DNA of 64,000 bases from NCBI GenBank assembly GCA_965214495.1, contig OZ243958.1, forward strand, positions 434,001 to 498,000. Reading direction: 5' to 3'. The number at the start of each line of letters is the position of its first letter. The stretch's first letter is position 1. The notes under the pieces were generated by a model, which did not search any database, had not been told where the DNA came from, and was given only the letters and a program-made list of their open reading frames with translations. The position numbers and the translations under genes were made by a program. Below are positions 15,001-19,493 of the stretch, piece after piece. This DNA is from JANQOH01 sp965214495. GTDB taxonomy: Bacteria; Pseudomonadota; Alphaproteobacteria; UBA7887.

Positions 15001-15277
15001 GGACCACCGCTTCGAGCAATGTGAAGGGGACCTCCTACCGCGCGGTGGGGGCGGCCTACGCCTACTACGAATACCGGGTGCGGGCGGTGAACGCCTACGG
15101 CGCCGGGGCATGGTCGGAGGAGAAAGCCACGGTCGGCATCCCGCCGGCGCTCGACGTGCCGGGCGCGCCGCAGAACCTCGCGGCGACGGTGGACACCACC
15201 ACCCAGGTCACGCTCACCTGGGACGCGCCCACCGAGACCGACGATGCAGGCGAACCGATCCCGGTCACCGGCTATGA
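2..15277 (+). CDS. Giant repeat adhesin, N-terminal part (5' end outside window, frameshifted at 14876)
   Basis: This frame is open from the left edge and is meaningful to about 14876; the last ~130 codons to 15277 are out of frame. It encodes a very large surface protein built of beta-sandwich modules. In order (nt): Calx-beta-like units ending in TDDDD (2-650), two fibronectin type III domains (650-1230), a module ending FSSFVVGKQ (1235-1625), five more Calx-beta-like units (1626-3475), a short leucine-rich-repeat segment (3476-3960), an invasin-type Big_1-like domain (3965-4300), two Calx-beta-like units, a second FSSFVVGKQ module (4980-5390), two FnIII domains (5395-5990), two Ig-like repeats (5995-6545), a He_PIG-like domain (7440-7710), then 21 units of about 109 residues (7715-14590) and FnIII. 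The rest continues in another frame at 14877. Secretion through the downstream barrel is inferred; the signal peptide lies outside the window. It could instead be a decaying gene. Confidence 0.85.
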   Translation: MTRTGNLTVASSASYAFTDGTATGGGTDYTGTGGTVSFAVNETSATIPVTIVQDTIDEDPDETFTVTLSVPSGATLGTASAVITITDDDDAPTRVVLSLDGDPNTAGEQASVDEGGGAQTVTVKASLDGGTTRAEATVVTVTVAADTATETTDYTATVADPFEIEIPAATVSGTGTFSIIPVDDSIDDDAETLSVTGSTEASVGLAVTGADLTIADDDEVPAKPAKFAAAAGNAQVTLSWDDPGDSSIEKYQIRQWESADSEPATWTDIASSDADTVSHTVTGLTNATEYSFRIRAVNATGDGAQSDAATATPADAPAKPANFAAAAGNAQATLSWDDPSDSSIEKYQLRQWASADSEPATWTDIAGSDADTVSHTVTGLTNGTAYSFRVRAVGAGGDGAQSDIATATPVAVTGADSSPAPTVVGDDITATVGGTNVKLTLPSGHGVSAVTFSVPTPAVAAPDGVTFGDDPAYVDIDLGTASLSSDAAVCLAEPSGLSGTLALYHLSDGGTAWTGLDAPASTPTGFVCGETSDFSSFVVGKQEATLALSIVETIEHGGETVPGVSEGESADVALVVTATLSAPLASAVELTLEDASGTGDRATLDEDWSLPEDLTTTIEAGDTTATWTVTIVHDADEEYSETFTLRATATAPALSADLGIRIGDNDDAPVLDRIEKTADVDEGDSGTGATITFTVYLTGATDKTRLEYLFSPYGVDPNRATFLLPYDTYTGAEDYALETDTPNTWGVLKYAKGQASADIVFRVFPDTDGEPDERFYVAVTSDWQDSEAIRLNSAPATIRNDDLSMLSLSAAPNPVDEDDGPAVVTATLNEPAPEGGVTVTLAEAKDEDDEPLGSAALDTDWSLPSPATISIAAGETSGEANVAITNDSLDEPDETIVLTATTGAPLDLTAPDLTVTIDDDDPEPTASIAITAEEASVTEGTDSEVSATIGLDAASARRVKVGWSTNSGTARSDSDYTGSGSVLTFAPGETTKTVTVPILDDDKYEPEVETFTISLDPDVPNSNAQLHATDTSVTVMITSDDAAPVIALAAQTVGEGAGATTLAVTRSGDDLSVASSASYTFTDGTATGSGTDYTGTDGTVSFAANETAATIRVTIVQDTRWEDPDETFTVTLSAPSGATLDPETPVTMTITDDDAEPVAVSIPDANLRAGLEAALGKSAGDTITDAELAGLTKLEVEAAEGAAESAKVSDLTGLAYAVGLRTLDLTRNALESDDLTHIAGLSALRNLFLEYNAISDVSSLKDLTGLRDLRLYDNDVTDIEPLVENTGLGSGDSVDLRINSLDYPSVNTHVPALTGRGVTVNFFDRTPTTLTVVSGDDQAGPGGEALAAPFVVRVDDEDGDPFEGVPVTFTVTAGGGTLDDETDTETPVVVATDAAGEAEATLTPGTTVETNTVQVTAAEIADAATLTATTNDVPTLSIADQTVAEGAGSTTLTVTRTGDLSGTSSANYAFADGTATGSGTDYTGTSGTVTFAATEGSKTIPVTIVQDTIDEGASEAFTVSLSSPSGAILGDAEAAISIADDDTRGVTASESALTMTEADGTGASYTVVLDSQPTDDVTVAIGIEDGSGNLLTDHDLTIGPSATLTFTTSDWATAQTVTVTAGEDTDTTTDTATLTHAPTGADYTGVTGPEVTVTVTDDDFTVTGADSSPAPTVVGDDVTATVGGTNVKLTLPSGHGVGAVTFSVPTPTVAAPAGVTFGDDPAYVDIDLGTAMLSSDATVCLAEPSGLSGTLELYHLSDGGTAWTGLDAPASTPTGFVCGETSDFSSFVVGKQDEEEELTPGQVTGLSATRASFGAGRFVDLSWTAPADGGAVVSYEVQSRRGTSGEWTTAASDVEGTAYRAVGISFAYYEYRVRALNAHGAGEWSEEATVGTPPPQEPGAPQNLAATVNSSSRVTLVWVAPTETYGNGDPIPVTGYVIERATGDEGAFHSVENNHAASPYVDTGLTAGTRYRWQVIAFNDAGFSNESNVVAATTTANQAPTGSVTITGTATQGETLTADTSGIADPDGLGTFAWQWHRDGADISEATGSTYDLVQADVGAAITVTVSWTDGGNTAESLTSTATAAVTNVNDAPTGAVTITGTATQGETLTADTSGIADADGLGTFSYQWKRDGTDIPGATASTYTLAQADVGAAIAVTVSWTDGGNTVESLTSAATAAVAAAAADDGPYGFTLSVDQASIPEGSTTTVRVTAELDTDDPTAVAPADIVLTLGVVDLSAALDTDYELPATLPTLTISSGSRVGSVDIAVTALRDAGDDVRQFNFVVESFAVTGGLTLTAPDGVETAASGSATVSIAPTASLPVLTLDTGNPAVATREGDVEGRPVTLSVSPAASEALSVSMGVAAVPSGSVVWCVGAAADCVEDWDHDGDGDTDPIRRVRTPDNEQETHEVTIPAAASQATFHVFAAHDDDAQDGAVRLTVNEASSTLGATALSEAISDGEFGSVVETRNAVSVEDDDEALAWSGTVGDQWYRQGVAIASLRLPAATGGVGAITYTLEPAQGQAFPPGLGFAAGSRTLSGTPEAGGVWTLTYAATDGVSTVTDEIKVTVAGAVFAGADDVAVTEEGATDSYTVALATPPRGSTPVTVTVTVVRGDAEAVVDTDADAAGSQNTLTFTHGNWATAQTVTVSAGADADADDEQAVLGHGFAGFGYAGVTVADVTVAVADDDTAGAVFAPSALPSLTEGGSTDYTVALATRPPGPVTVLIASDNADVTVSPASLAFAVDGWATAQRVTVTAGQDADAADDAAVLRHSFSGQYGAATQGLAVSVTDDDTAGLAFDPALLELSEGGTGQYTVALATQPAGPVTVTVTSGDTAAATVSPGELTFTTADWDTAQTVTVTAVEDDDAQDETVSLDHAVTGYAGVASASLLVAVADDETAGVTLDTSGLAGFGEGGDATWTVVLDTLPSASVTVTLELTGDGDLSVDRTALNFTTGNWDTPQTVTVSAAQDADLTDDTGQVVHTAAGASEYAGLEATAALSAADDDSAALVLSASALTLLEGGDGQSWTVKLNAQPSGAVRVAIASDNADVTVSTAVLAFTTSDWNSAQTVTARAAHDSDATNDTGVTLTHTAHTAAVGGFDGVTAALSASVTDRAPSLAIGAASVSPSEGGQASYTVKLGTRPSATVYVAVGHSGDADIQAAPASLEFRPDDWNAAQTVTVRAAQDADFVDDAAVLTHTASGGAYAGLAGENVAVSVTDDDAPGVSVAGSTTDDASVTVAEGAAESAFYSVVLTAQPTDAVTVSVSKSGGARVVALPSSLKFTPATWNIAQQVGVFARADANGVDETAVLSHSASGGGYGGVDIPSVDVSVTDDDTPALTFAPSALAFDEGGESAYEVSLATKPTVSVTVSVSSDNDEVTVDTDPDTAGEQDRLTFTASDWDTAQTVTVRATPDADAADDTAVLSHDAGGGEYEDVSGDVSVSVTDGIVPGVVVSATELDVAEGGTGTWTVRLATPPSGTVTVTVSSDNADVTLGQAAADGTRSLTFNANNWSSAREVRVRAAQDDDAVDDTAMLSHAVSGYGSVTSGPAVTVTVTDNDEAGVTISPLALDLTEDASGGGNEGSYTVVLDSQPTAPVTVTVASDNADVTVSPASLSFTTTDWATPQEVAVTAAQDADAADDTAVLSHAVSGYGAGDEAVTTGPAVSVSVTDDDTAALVLSVSSLSFEEGGAAQDYTVALATQPTATVTVAVTSDNADVTVAPARLTFTTGNWATAQTVTVTAAADADAADDTAVLSHAASGGYDEAAGSVSVSVTDDDAALVVSATEVSVSEGGVASWTVKLAAAPSGPVMVAVERSGDSDVAFSRTSLEFTTLNWDYEKVVTVEPAQDADAVDDVATFTHTASGGEYDDVAPVDVTVTVDDDETPPVTGVTVSATAVAVDEGGSGSYTVVLDSQPTGTVTVTSGNADVTAAPASLAFTTSDWDTAQTVTVSAAQDADHADDAAALTHGVSGYGTVTAGPDVSVSVTDDDAPALVLSASSLTVAEGSTANYTVALATQPAGTVSVGIASRGSDGDVTVAPASLTFTASDWNSAQTVTVSAAQDDDGIAERATLRHRVEGYGPVVFSETLVVDVTEADADAVVVTADDPLAVAEGGEAAYTVKLATRPAGGAEVTVTPGVSGDASVTVSPSVLTFTTGDWNVAQTVTVSAAEDDDGESGAATVSHAVAGYGSVETGPDVPVTVTDDDAPGVLVNGSTSDATLEVTEGASGSYTVRLSSQPSGAVTVTVTSDDTGVTVDTDAGTTGAQDELTFTTSDWDTAQTVTVSAAEDDDHTGETATLTHAVSGYGSISGGPEVSVSVTDDDTPALVLSLSSLSFDEGDAAQDYTVALATQPSGTVTVTVTSDNADITVSPSSLSFTTTDWNTAQTVTVSAASDDGVADDTATLTHSASGGGYGGVSAAVSVSVTDHDAALVLGAAGLTVAEGGSDGYTVALAARPSGTVTVTVAVTGDVDITVSPSSLSFTTSDWNVAQTVTVSAGEDDDGADGVAFVHHHVASGGYDGLAPVTIGVTESDDDGGLTFGKTAVENLAEGGSDTYTVALGVQPGGNVEVAIAHSGDGSIAASPTVLRFTASDWNVAQTVTVNAAQDADGEDDEAVLTHTASGSFYDGAGDVTVTVADDETPGVTVTPTGLSLSEGGEASYTVKLDTQPLQTATVTVSATGDADIGFDTEAATAGDQTTLSFTATDWSVAQTVTVRSARDADTADDAATLTHTVADYDSGDASGVHPVTVTVTDDTRALVFSLSALEIDEGGSGSYTVRLANGPPTGSVVVAIASDDADVWTVQKNLVFTTANWETAQTVAVQAGEDADAEADEAALTHTASGGGFDGVTGVVTVAVADNDTLPAAPADFTATPRDGEVALSWDAPAPADAVTGYEWRRDGGSWTAIANSADLTSHTVTGLTNGTAYSFGLRAVNASGAGAAATATATPQPKPGQVTGVDRDAGELRRRALRGPGLDGAGQRRRGGVLRSAVAARDERGVDHRFEQCEGDLLPRGGGGLRLLRIPGAGGERLRRRGMVGGESHGRHPAGARRAGRAAEPRGDGGHHHPGHAHLGRAHRDRRCRRTDPGHRL
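7715..14590 (+). repeat. 21 tandem ~109-residue Calx-beta-like repeats in the adhesin
   Basis: I count 21 consecutive units, average about 327 bases. Each runs EGG-x-YTVxLxxxP, then VTVxVxSDNADVTV, then LxFTTxDWxTAQTVTVxA, then DDTAVLxHxxSG and ends SVTDDD. The units diverge at DNA level, so this is an old expansion, unlike the near-identical repeats at 25240-29010. The DDD turns suggest calcium binding, as in Calx-beta domains; that is inference. Confidence 0.85.
14872..14876 (+). other. Frameshift site: one extra G in a five-G run
   Basis: The paralogous FnIII segment at about 5406 has GTGACGGGG followed by CTGAGC. Here the run is GTGACGGGGG followed by TTGACC. Removing one G restores VTGLTAMRASFGAGRFVDL in a single frame and joins the ORF ending at 15277 to the one ending at 19388. 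A five-base run is short for contingency-locus slippage, so an assembly error or a real mutation is more likely than phase variation. Confidence 0.8.
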
Positions 15278-18200
15278 GGTGTCGCGCGCCGCCGGCGCCG
15301 CCCCGGCCGACAGCGACTTCACGAGCCTCGCCAACAACCACGGCGGGACTTCCTGGACGGACTCCGGGCTGACCTCGGACACGCAGTATTGGTGGCGGGT
15401 GAGAGCGTTCAACAACGCCGGCAGCGGGGCGGATTCGGAGGTGACCGCAACGCCGTCGATAGCGACCGCGAACACCCCGCCCACCGGTTCCGTGACCATC
15501 GCCGGGACGGCGACGCAGGGCGAGACGCTGACGGTGGACACGACCGCCATTGCCGACCCGGACGGCCCCGCAAGCCTGACCTTCGGCTACCAGTGGAAAC
15601 GCGGCGGGACCGACATCCCCGGCGCGACCGGCGCGACCTACACGCTGACGCAAGCCGACGTAGGCGCGGCGATCGCGGTGACGGTGAGCTGGACCGACGA
15701 CGGCGGCATGGATGAGTCGCTGACCTCGGCCGCGACGGCGGCGGTGGCCAATGTCAACGACACGCCGACCGGTGCAGTGACGATCACGGGGACGGCGACG
15801 CAGGGCGAGACGCTGACGGCGGTGACGGACACCATCGCCGACGCGGACGGGTTGGGGACGTTCAGCTACCAGTGGAAGCGCGACGGGACGGCCATCCCCG
15901 GCGCGACGGGGTCGACCTATGTGCTGGCGCAGGCCGATGTGGGCGCGGCGATCACGGTGACGGTCAGTTGGACGGACGACGGCGGCACCGCGGAGTCTCT
16001 GACTTCGTCCGCGACGGCGATGGTGGCGAACGTCAACGATGACCCGACCGGCGCGGTGACGATCGCGGGCACGGCGACGCAGGGCGAAACGCTGACGGCG
16101 GTGACGGACACGATCGCGGACCCGGACGGGCTCGGGACGTTCACCTACCAGTGGAAGCGCGACGGCGCGGACATCGCGGGCGCGACCGGCTCGACCTATG
16201 TGCTGGCGCAGGCCGACGTGGGGGCGGCGATCACCGTGACGGTGAACTGGACCGACGGCGGCAACACGATGGAGTCGCTGACCTCGGCGCCGACGGCGGC
16301 GGTGACCGCCGCGAACCGGGCGCCGACGGGTTCCGTGACGATCGACGGCACGGCGACGCAGGGCGAGACGCTGACGGCGGTGACGGACACGATCGCGGAC
16401 GCGGACGGGCTCGGGACGTTCGCCTACCAGTGGAAGCGCGACGGCGCGGACATCGCGGGCACGACCGGCACAACCTACGTGCTGACGCAGGCGGATGTGG
16501 GCGCGGCGATTACGGTGACGGTGAGCTGGACCGACGGCGGCAATACGGTGGAGTCGCTGACCTCCGCGCCGACGGCGGCGGTGGCGAACGTCAACGACGC
16601 GCCCATCGGTTCGGTGACGATCACAGGCACGGCGACGCTGGGCGAGACGCTGACGGCGGTGACGGACACGATCGCGGACCCGGATGGGCTCGGAACCTTC
16701 AGCTACCAGTGGAAGCGCGACGGCGCGGACATCGCGGGCGCGACCGGCTCGACCTACGTCCTGGTCCAGGCCGACGTGGGGGCGGAGATCGCGGTGACGG
16801 TGAGCTGGACCGACGGCGGCAACACGGCGGAGTCGCTGACCTCGGCGCCGACGGCGGCGGTGACCGCCGCGAACCGGGCGCCGACGGGTTCCGTGACGAT
16901 CGACGGCACGGCGACGCAGGGCGCGACACTGACGGCGGTGACGGACACGATCGCCGACCCGGACGGTCCCGCGACGCTGACCTTCGGCTACCGGTGGCAT
17001 CGCGACGGGACGGCGATCCCCGGCGCGACCGGCGCGACCTACGTGCTGGTCCAGGCCGACGTGGGCGCGGCGATCACGGTGACGGTGAGCTGGACCGACG
17101 CCGGCAACACCGTCGAGTCGCTGACCTCGGCGCCGACCGAAGCGGTAGCGGACGGCATCGACGTCCTGGGCGCGGATCCCAGCCCGCCGCCGACCGTAAC
17201 GACGAACGCGGACGGGACGACGACGGTCGCTGCGGAGGTCGGCGGGTTCCCCGTCCGACTGACGTTGCCGCCGGGACACGGCGTCGGCGGGGTCACGTTC
17301 GATCCCGACGCGACACCCGCCGTCGCCTCGCCGCACGGCGTGACGTTCGGCGCCCACCCCGCCTGGGTCGGCATCGAACTGGATGCGGAGCTTCCGGTCG
17401 GCGCGAGCGCCGTCGTCTGTCTGCCGAGGCCGGAAGGAGTGGACGAACCTGCGGTTTACCACCTCCACGACGACGCGGCGGAGTGGACCGCGCTGGAACC
17501 CGCCTCGTCGCCGGACGGCTTCGTCTGCGGCGAGACGGAGTCGTTCTCCACGTTTGTGGTTGGCGGCGCGTCGTCCGACCCGGTCCCGACCTTCGAGGGC
17601 GAGTCCGTCCCCGACCAGATGTGGACGGTGGGCGAGGAGATCGAGGCTCTCGTCCTCCCCGCGGCTTCGGGCGGCGACGGACCGTTGCGCTACACGCTCG
17701 AGCCGGACGTTTCCGCTTACGGTCTCGTCTTCGATCCCGCGGAGCGCGCCGTTGCCGGGACGCCGGACGCCGCGCTCTCGAAGAAGCGGTTCATCTACAC
17801 GGCGACCGACTCCGACCCGGTGGGCGCGGACAGCGTCAGTCTGGCGTTCTACGTCACCATCGCCGACGACCTCGATGAGCGCGGGCGCGCGATGAAGCAT
17901 ACGCTGGCGGCGTTCGGGCGCACGGTGGCGGAGAGCATGGTGGCCACGGTCGAGGAGCGCGCCGCCGCACCGCGGGGGCGGTCTTCCGGCAGGATGAAGG
18001 GGATGATCGGCGGGCAGGCGATATCGCCCGAAAGCCTGGGCTCCGGCGAGGAGATGAAGCGGTTCTTCGGGGCGTTCCTGGAGGACGACGGCAGCCTGCG
18101 TTCCCTGGACCGCGACGACCTGTTGTCGGGAAGCTCGTTCCACATCGCGCCGGTGGGCGGCCGGGGCGACTGGGTGCTGTGGGGCCGCGGGGACCGGTCA

Positions 18201-19388
18201 GGGTTCGAGGGCCATCCGCTGAACGGCTTCTCGATGGAGGGCGATGTGCTGTCGGGGCATGCAGGCTTCGACGTTCTCCCACGCGAGGACCTGCTGACGG
18301 GACTGGCGATCAACCGCAGCGAGGGAGATATGGACTGGCGCTTTGCGGAGGGGCCGGAGGGCACGATCGAGGCCGGTGTGACGAGCCTGCACCCCTACGC
18401 GCACTGGTCGCCTCGGACGGATATGGGGGTGTGGGCGATGCTGGGCTACGGTCGGGGCGAGGCGGTTCTGGACGATGGCGAAACCGGGCCGGCGGCGACG
18501 GCGCTGGAGATGCGGATGGCGGCGGCAGGGGCGCGCAAGGAGCTGGGTCCGGCGGGCGGTGCGGACTGGGCGCTGAAGGCGGACGGTTTCGTGGTGGGGA
18601 TCGATACGGAGAAACGTCCGCTGCTGCCGGCGGTGGCGGCCGAGGCACACCGCCTGCGGCTGGGGCTGGAGGGCAAGGCGGACGCGGCGCTGGCCGGCGG
18701 GTCGCAGGTGACGGGGACGGTCGAGTTGGCGGCGCGGCTGGACGGCGGTGACGCTGACGAGGGCGCGGGCGCGGAGGTCGGCGGCGGTCTGGCCTGGGCC
18801 GATCCGGGTCTGGGCCTGGACGTGGAGATGCGCGGTCGCTTCCTGGCGGCGCATGGGGCGTCGGGGTTCGAGGAGTGGGGCATGAGTCTGTCGGCGAAGT
18901 ACGACCCCGGCGAGCCGGGCGAGGGTCTGCACCTCGCGCTGGGGCCGTCCTGGGGCGACATGTCGGGCGGCGCGGATGCGCTGTGGCAGAACGCGCGGAC
19001 GATGGAGACCGGGGCGGCGGACCGGGAGGAGAGCGAAGGCGCCGCCGGGATGCGGCTGGAGGCCGAGGCGGGTTACGGCCTGGACCTGATGGGCGACACC
19101 GTTCGCCTGACGCCGTTCGGGATGCTGAGCGGAACGGAGGGCGACGCGCACGCGCGCCTGGGGACGCGTCTGGGGGTCGCAGCGCGGCCCGGCCTGAACC
19201 TGGACCTCGAGTTCTACAACGAACCGGAGCGCCGCGACGCCGAGACAGGGGGACCGCTCTTCGGGATCGACGGCCGCTTGCGGCGCGAAGTTGACGGCGG
19301 CCGGGGCGAGCTCGAGTTCACGGGCGGAGCGCAGGCCGGTGAGGAAGAGGCGTTCCGGATCGGCCTGCAATACCGCATCCGGTTCTGA
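14877..19388 (+). CDS. Giant adhesin, C-terminal part with outer-membrane beta-barrel
   Basis: This 1503-residue frame continues the upstream adhesin; the TTG at 14877 is merely the first start codon after the frameshift and need not be used. Residues 1-195 are two FnIII domains. Residues 200-755 are six Ig-like repeats with YQWKRDG and QADVGA signatures. A third copy of the STFVVG module follows (17155-17575), then a He_PIG-like domain (17580-17865), a helical linker starting MKHTLAAFGRTVAESM, and an autotransporter-type barrel from about 18160 to the end. The protein ends GLQYRIRF, with the terminal Phe expected for BAM-dependent barrels. The barrel is clearly related to that of the protein ending at 32389 (shared GGGLxWAD, LAAHG, EEWG and PSWG motifs). 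The stop lies 36 bases from the tail of the opposing autotransporter gene. Confidence 0.85.
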   Translation: MTAMRASFGAGRFVDLAWTAPANGGAVASYEVQSRRGTSGEWTTASSNVKGTSYRAVGAAYAYYEYRVRAVNAYGAGAWSEEKATVGIPPALDVPGAPQNLAATVDTTTQVTLTWDAPTETDDAGEPIPVTGYEVSRAAGAAPADSDFTSLANNHGGTSWTDSGLTSDTQYWWRVRAFNNAGSGADSEVTATPSIATANTPPTGSVTIAGTATQGETLTVDTTAIADPDGPASLTFGYQWKRGGTDIPGATGATYTLTQADVGAAIAVTVSWTDDGGMDESLTSAATAAVANVNDTPTGAVTITGTATQGETLTAVTDTIADADGLGTFSYQWKRDGTAIPGATGSTYVLAQADVGAAITVTVSWTDDGGTAESLTSSATAMVANVNDDPTGAVTIAGTATQGETLTAVTDTIADPDGLGTFTYQWKRDGADIAGATGSTYVLAQADVGAAITVTVNWTDGGNTMESLTSAPTAAVTAANRAPTGSVTIDGTATQGETLTAVTDTIADADGLGTFAYQWKRDGADIAGTTGTTYVLTQADVGAAITVTVSWTDGGNTVESLTSAPTAAVANVNDAPIGSVTITGTATLGETLTAVTDTIADPDGLGTFSYQWKRDGADIAGATGSTYVLVQADVGAEIAVTVSWTDGGNTAESLTSAPTAAVTAANRAPTGSVTIDGTATQGATLTAVTDTIADPDGPATLTFGYRWHRDGTAIPGATGATYVLVQADVGAAITVTVSWTDAGNTVESLTSAPTEAVADGIDVLGADPSPPPTVTTNADGTTTVAAEVGGFPVRLTLPPGHGVGGVTFDPDATPAVASPHGVTFGAHPAWVGIELDAELPVGASAVVCLPRPEGVDEPAVYHLHDDAAEWTALEPASSPDGFVCGETESFSTFVVGGASSDPVPTFEGESVPDQMWTVGEEIEALVLPAASGGDGPLRYTLEPDVSAYGLVFDPAERAVAGTPDAALSKKRFIYTATDSDPVGADSVSLAFYVTIADDLDERGRAMKHTLAAFGRTVAESMVATVEERAAAPRGRSSGRMKGMIGGQAISPESLGSGEEMKRFFGAFLEDDGSLRSLDRDDLLSGSSFHIAPVGGRGDWVLWGRGDRSGFEGHPLNGFSMEGDVLSGHAGFDVLPREDLLTGLAINRSEGDMDWRFAEGPEGTIEAGVTSLHPYAHWSPRTDMGVWAMLGYGRGEAVLDDGETGPAATALEMRMAAAGARKELGPAGGADWALKADGFVVGIDTEKRPLLPAVAAEAHRLRLGLEGKADAALAGGSQVTGTVELAARLDGGDADEGAGAEVGGGLAWADPGLGLDVEMRGRFLAAHGASGFEEWGMSLSAKYDPGEPGEGLHLALGPSWGDMSGGADALWQNARTMETGAADREESEGAAGMRLEAEAGYGLDLMGDTVRLTPFGMLSGTEGDAHARLGTRLGVAARPGLNLDLEFYNEPERRDAETGGPLFGIDGRLRREVDGGRGELEFTGGAQAGEEEAFRIGLQYRIRF
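15475..17150 (+). repeat. Six tandem ~278-base Ig-like repeats
   Basis: Six units begin with VTIxGTATQGETLTAVTD, continue through YQWKRDGxxIxGATGSTYVL and QADVGAAITVTVSWTDGGN, and end ESLTSAPTAAV. Two further, more divergent copies lie at 5995-6545. The central units are close enough at DNA level to recombine with one another. Confidence 0.85.
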
Positions 19389-19424
19389 CGAGGGGTCGAG
19401 GGCGTTGGCGTGCGGCGGCCGGCG

Positions 19425-19493
19425 TCAGAAGGCGAAGCTGACCGAAGCGGCGGCGGCGATCTCCCGGTCGTCGGTGCCCAGGCCGCCGGCCTA
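19425..19493 (-). other. Amber codon plus in-frame final beta-strand of the autotransporter
   Basis: On the minus strand TAG (19493-19491) is followed in frame by AGGLGTDDREIAAAASVSFAF and then TGA (19427-19425). The alternating ASVSFAF ending in Phe is the expected C-terminal barrel strand and BAM signal. The true gene end is therefore probably 19425 (1016 codons including the stop), with one substitution (for example CAG or GAG to TAG) truncating it. Confidence 0.8.
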
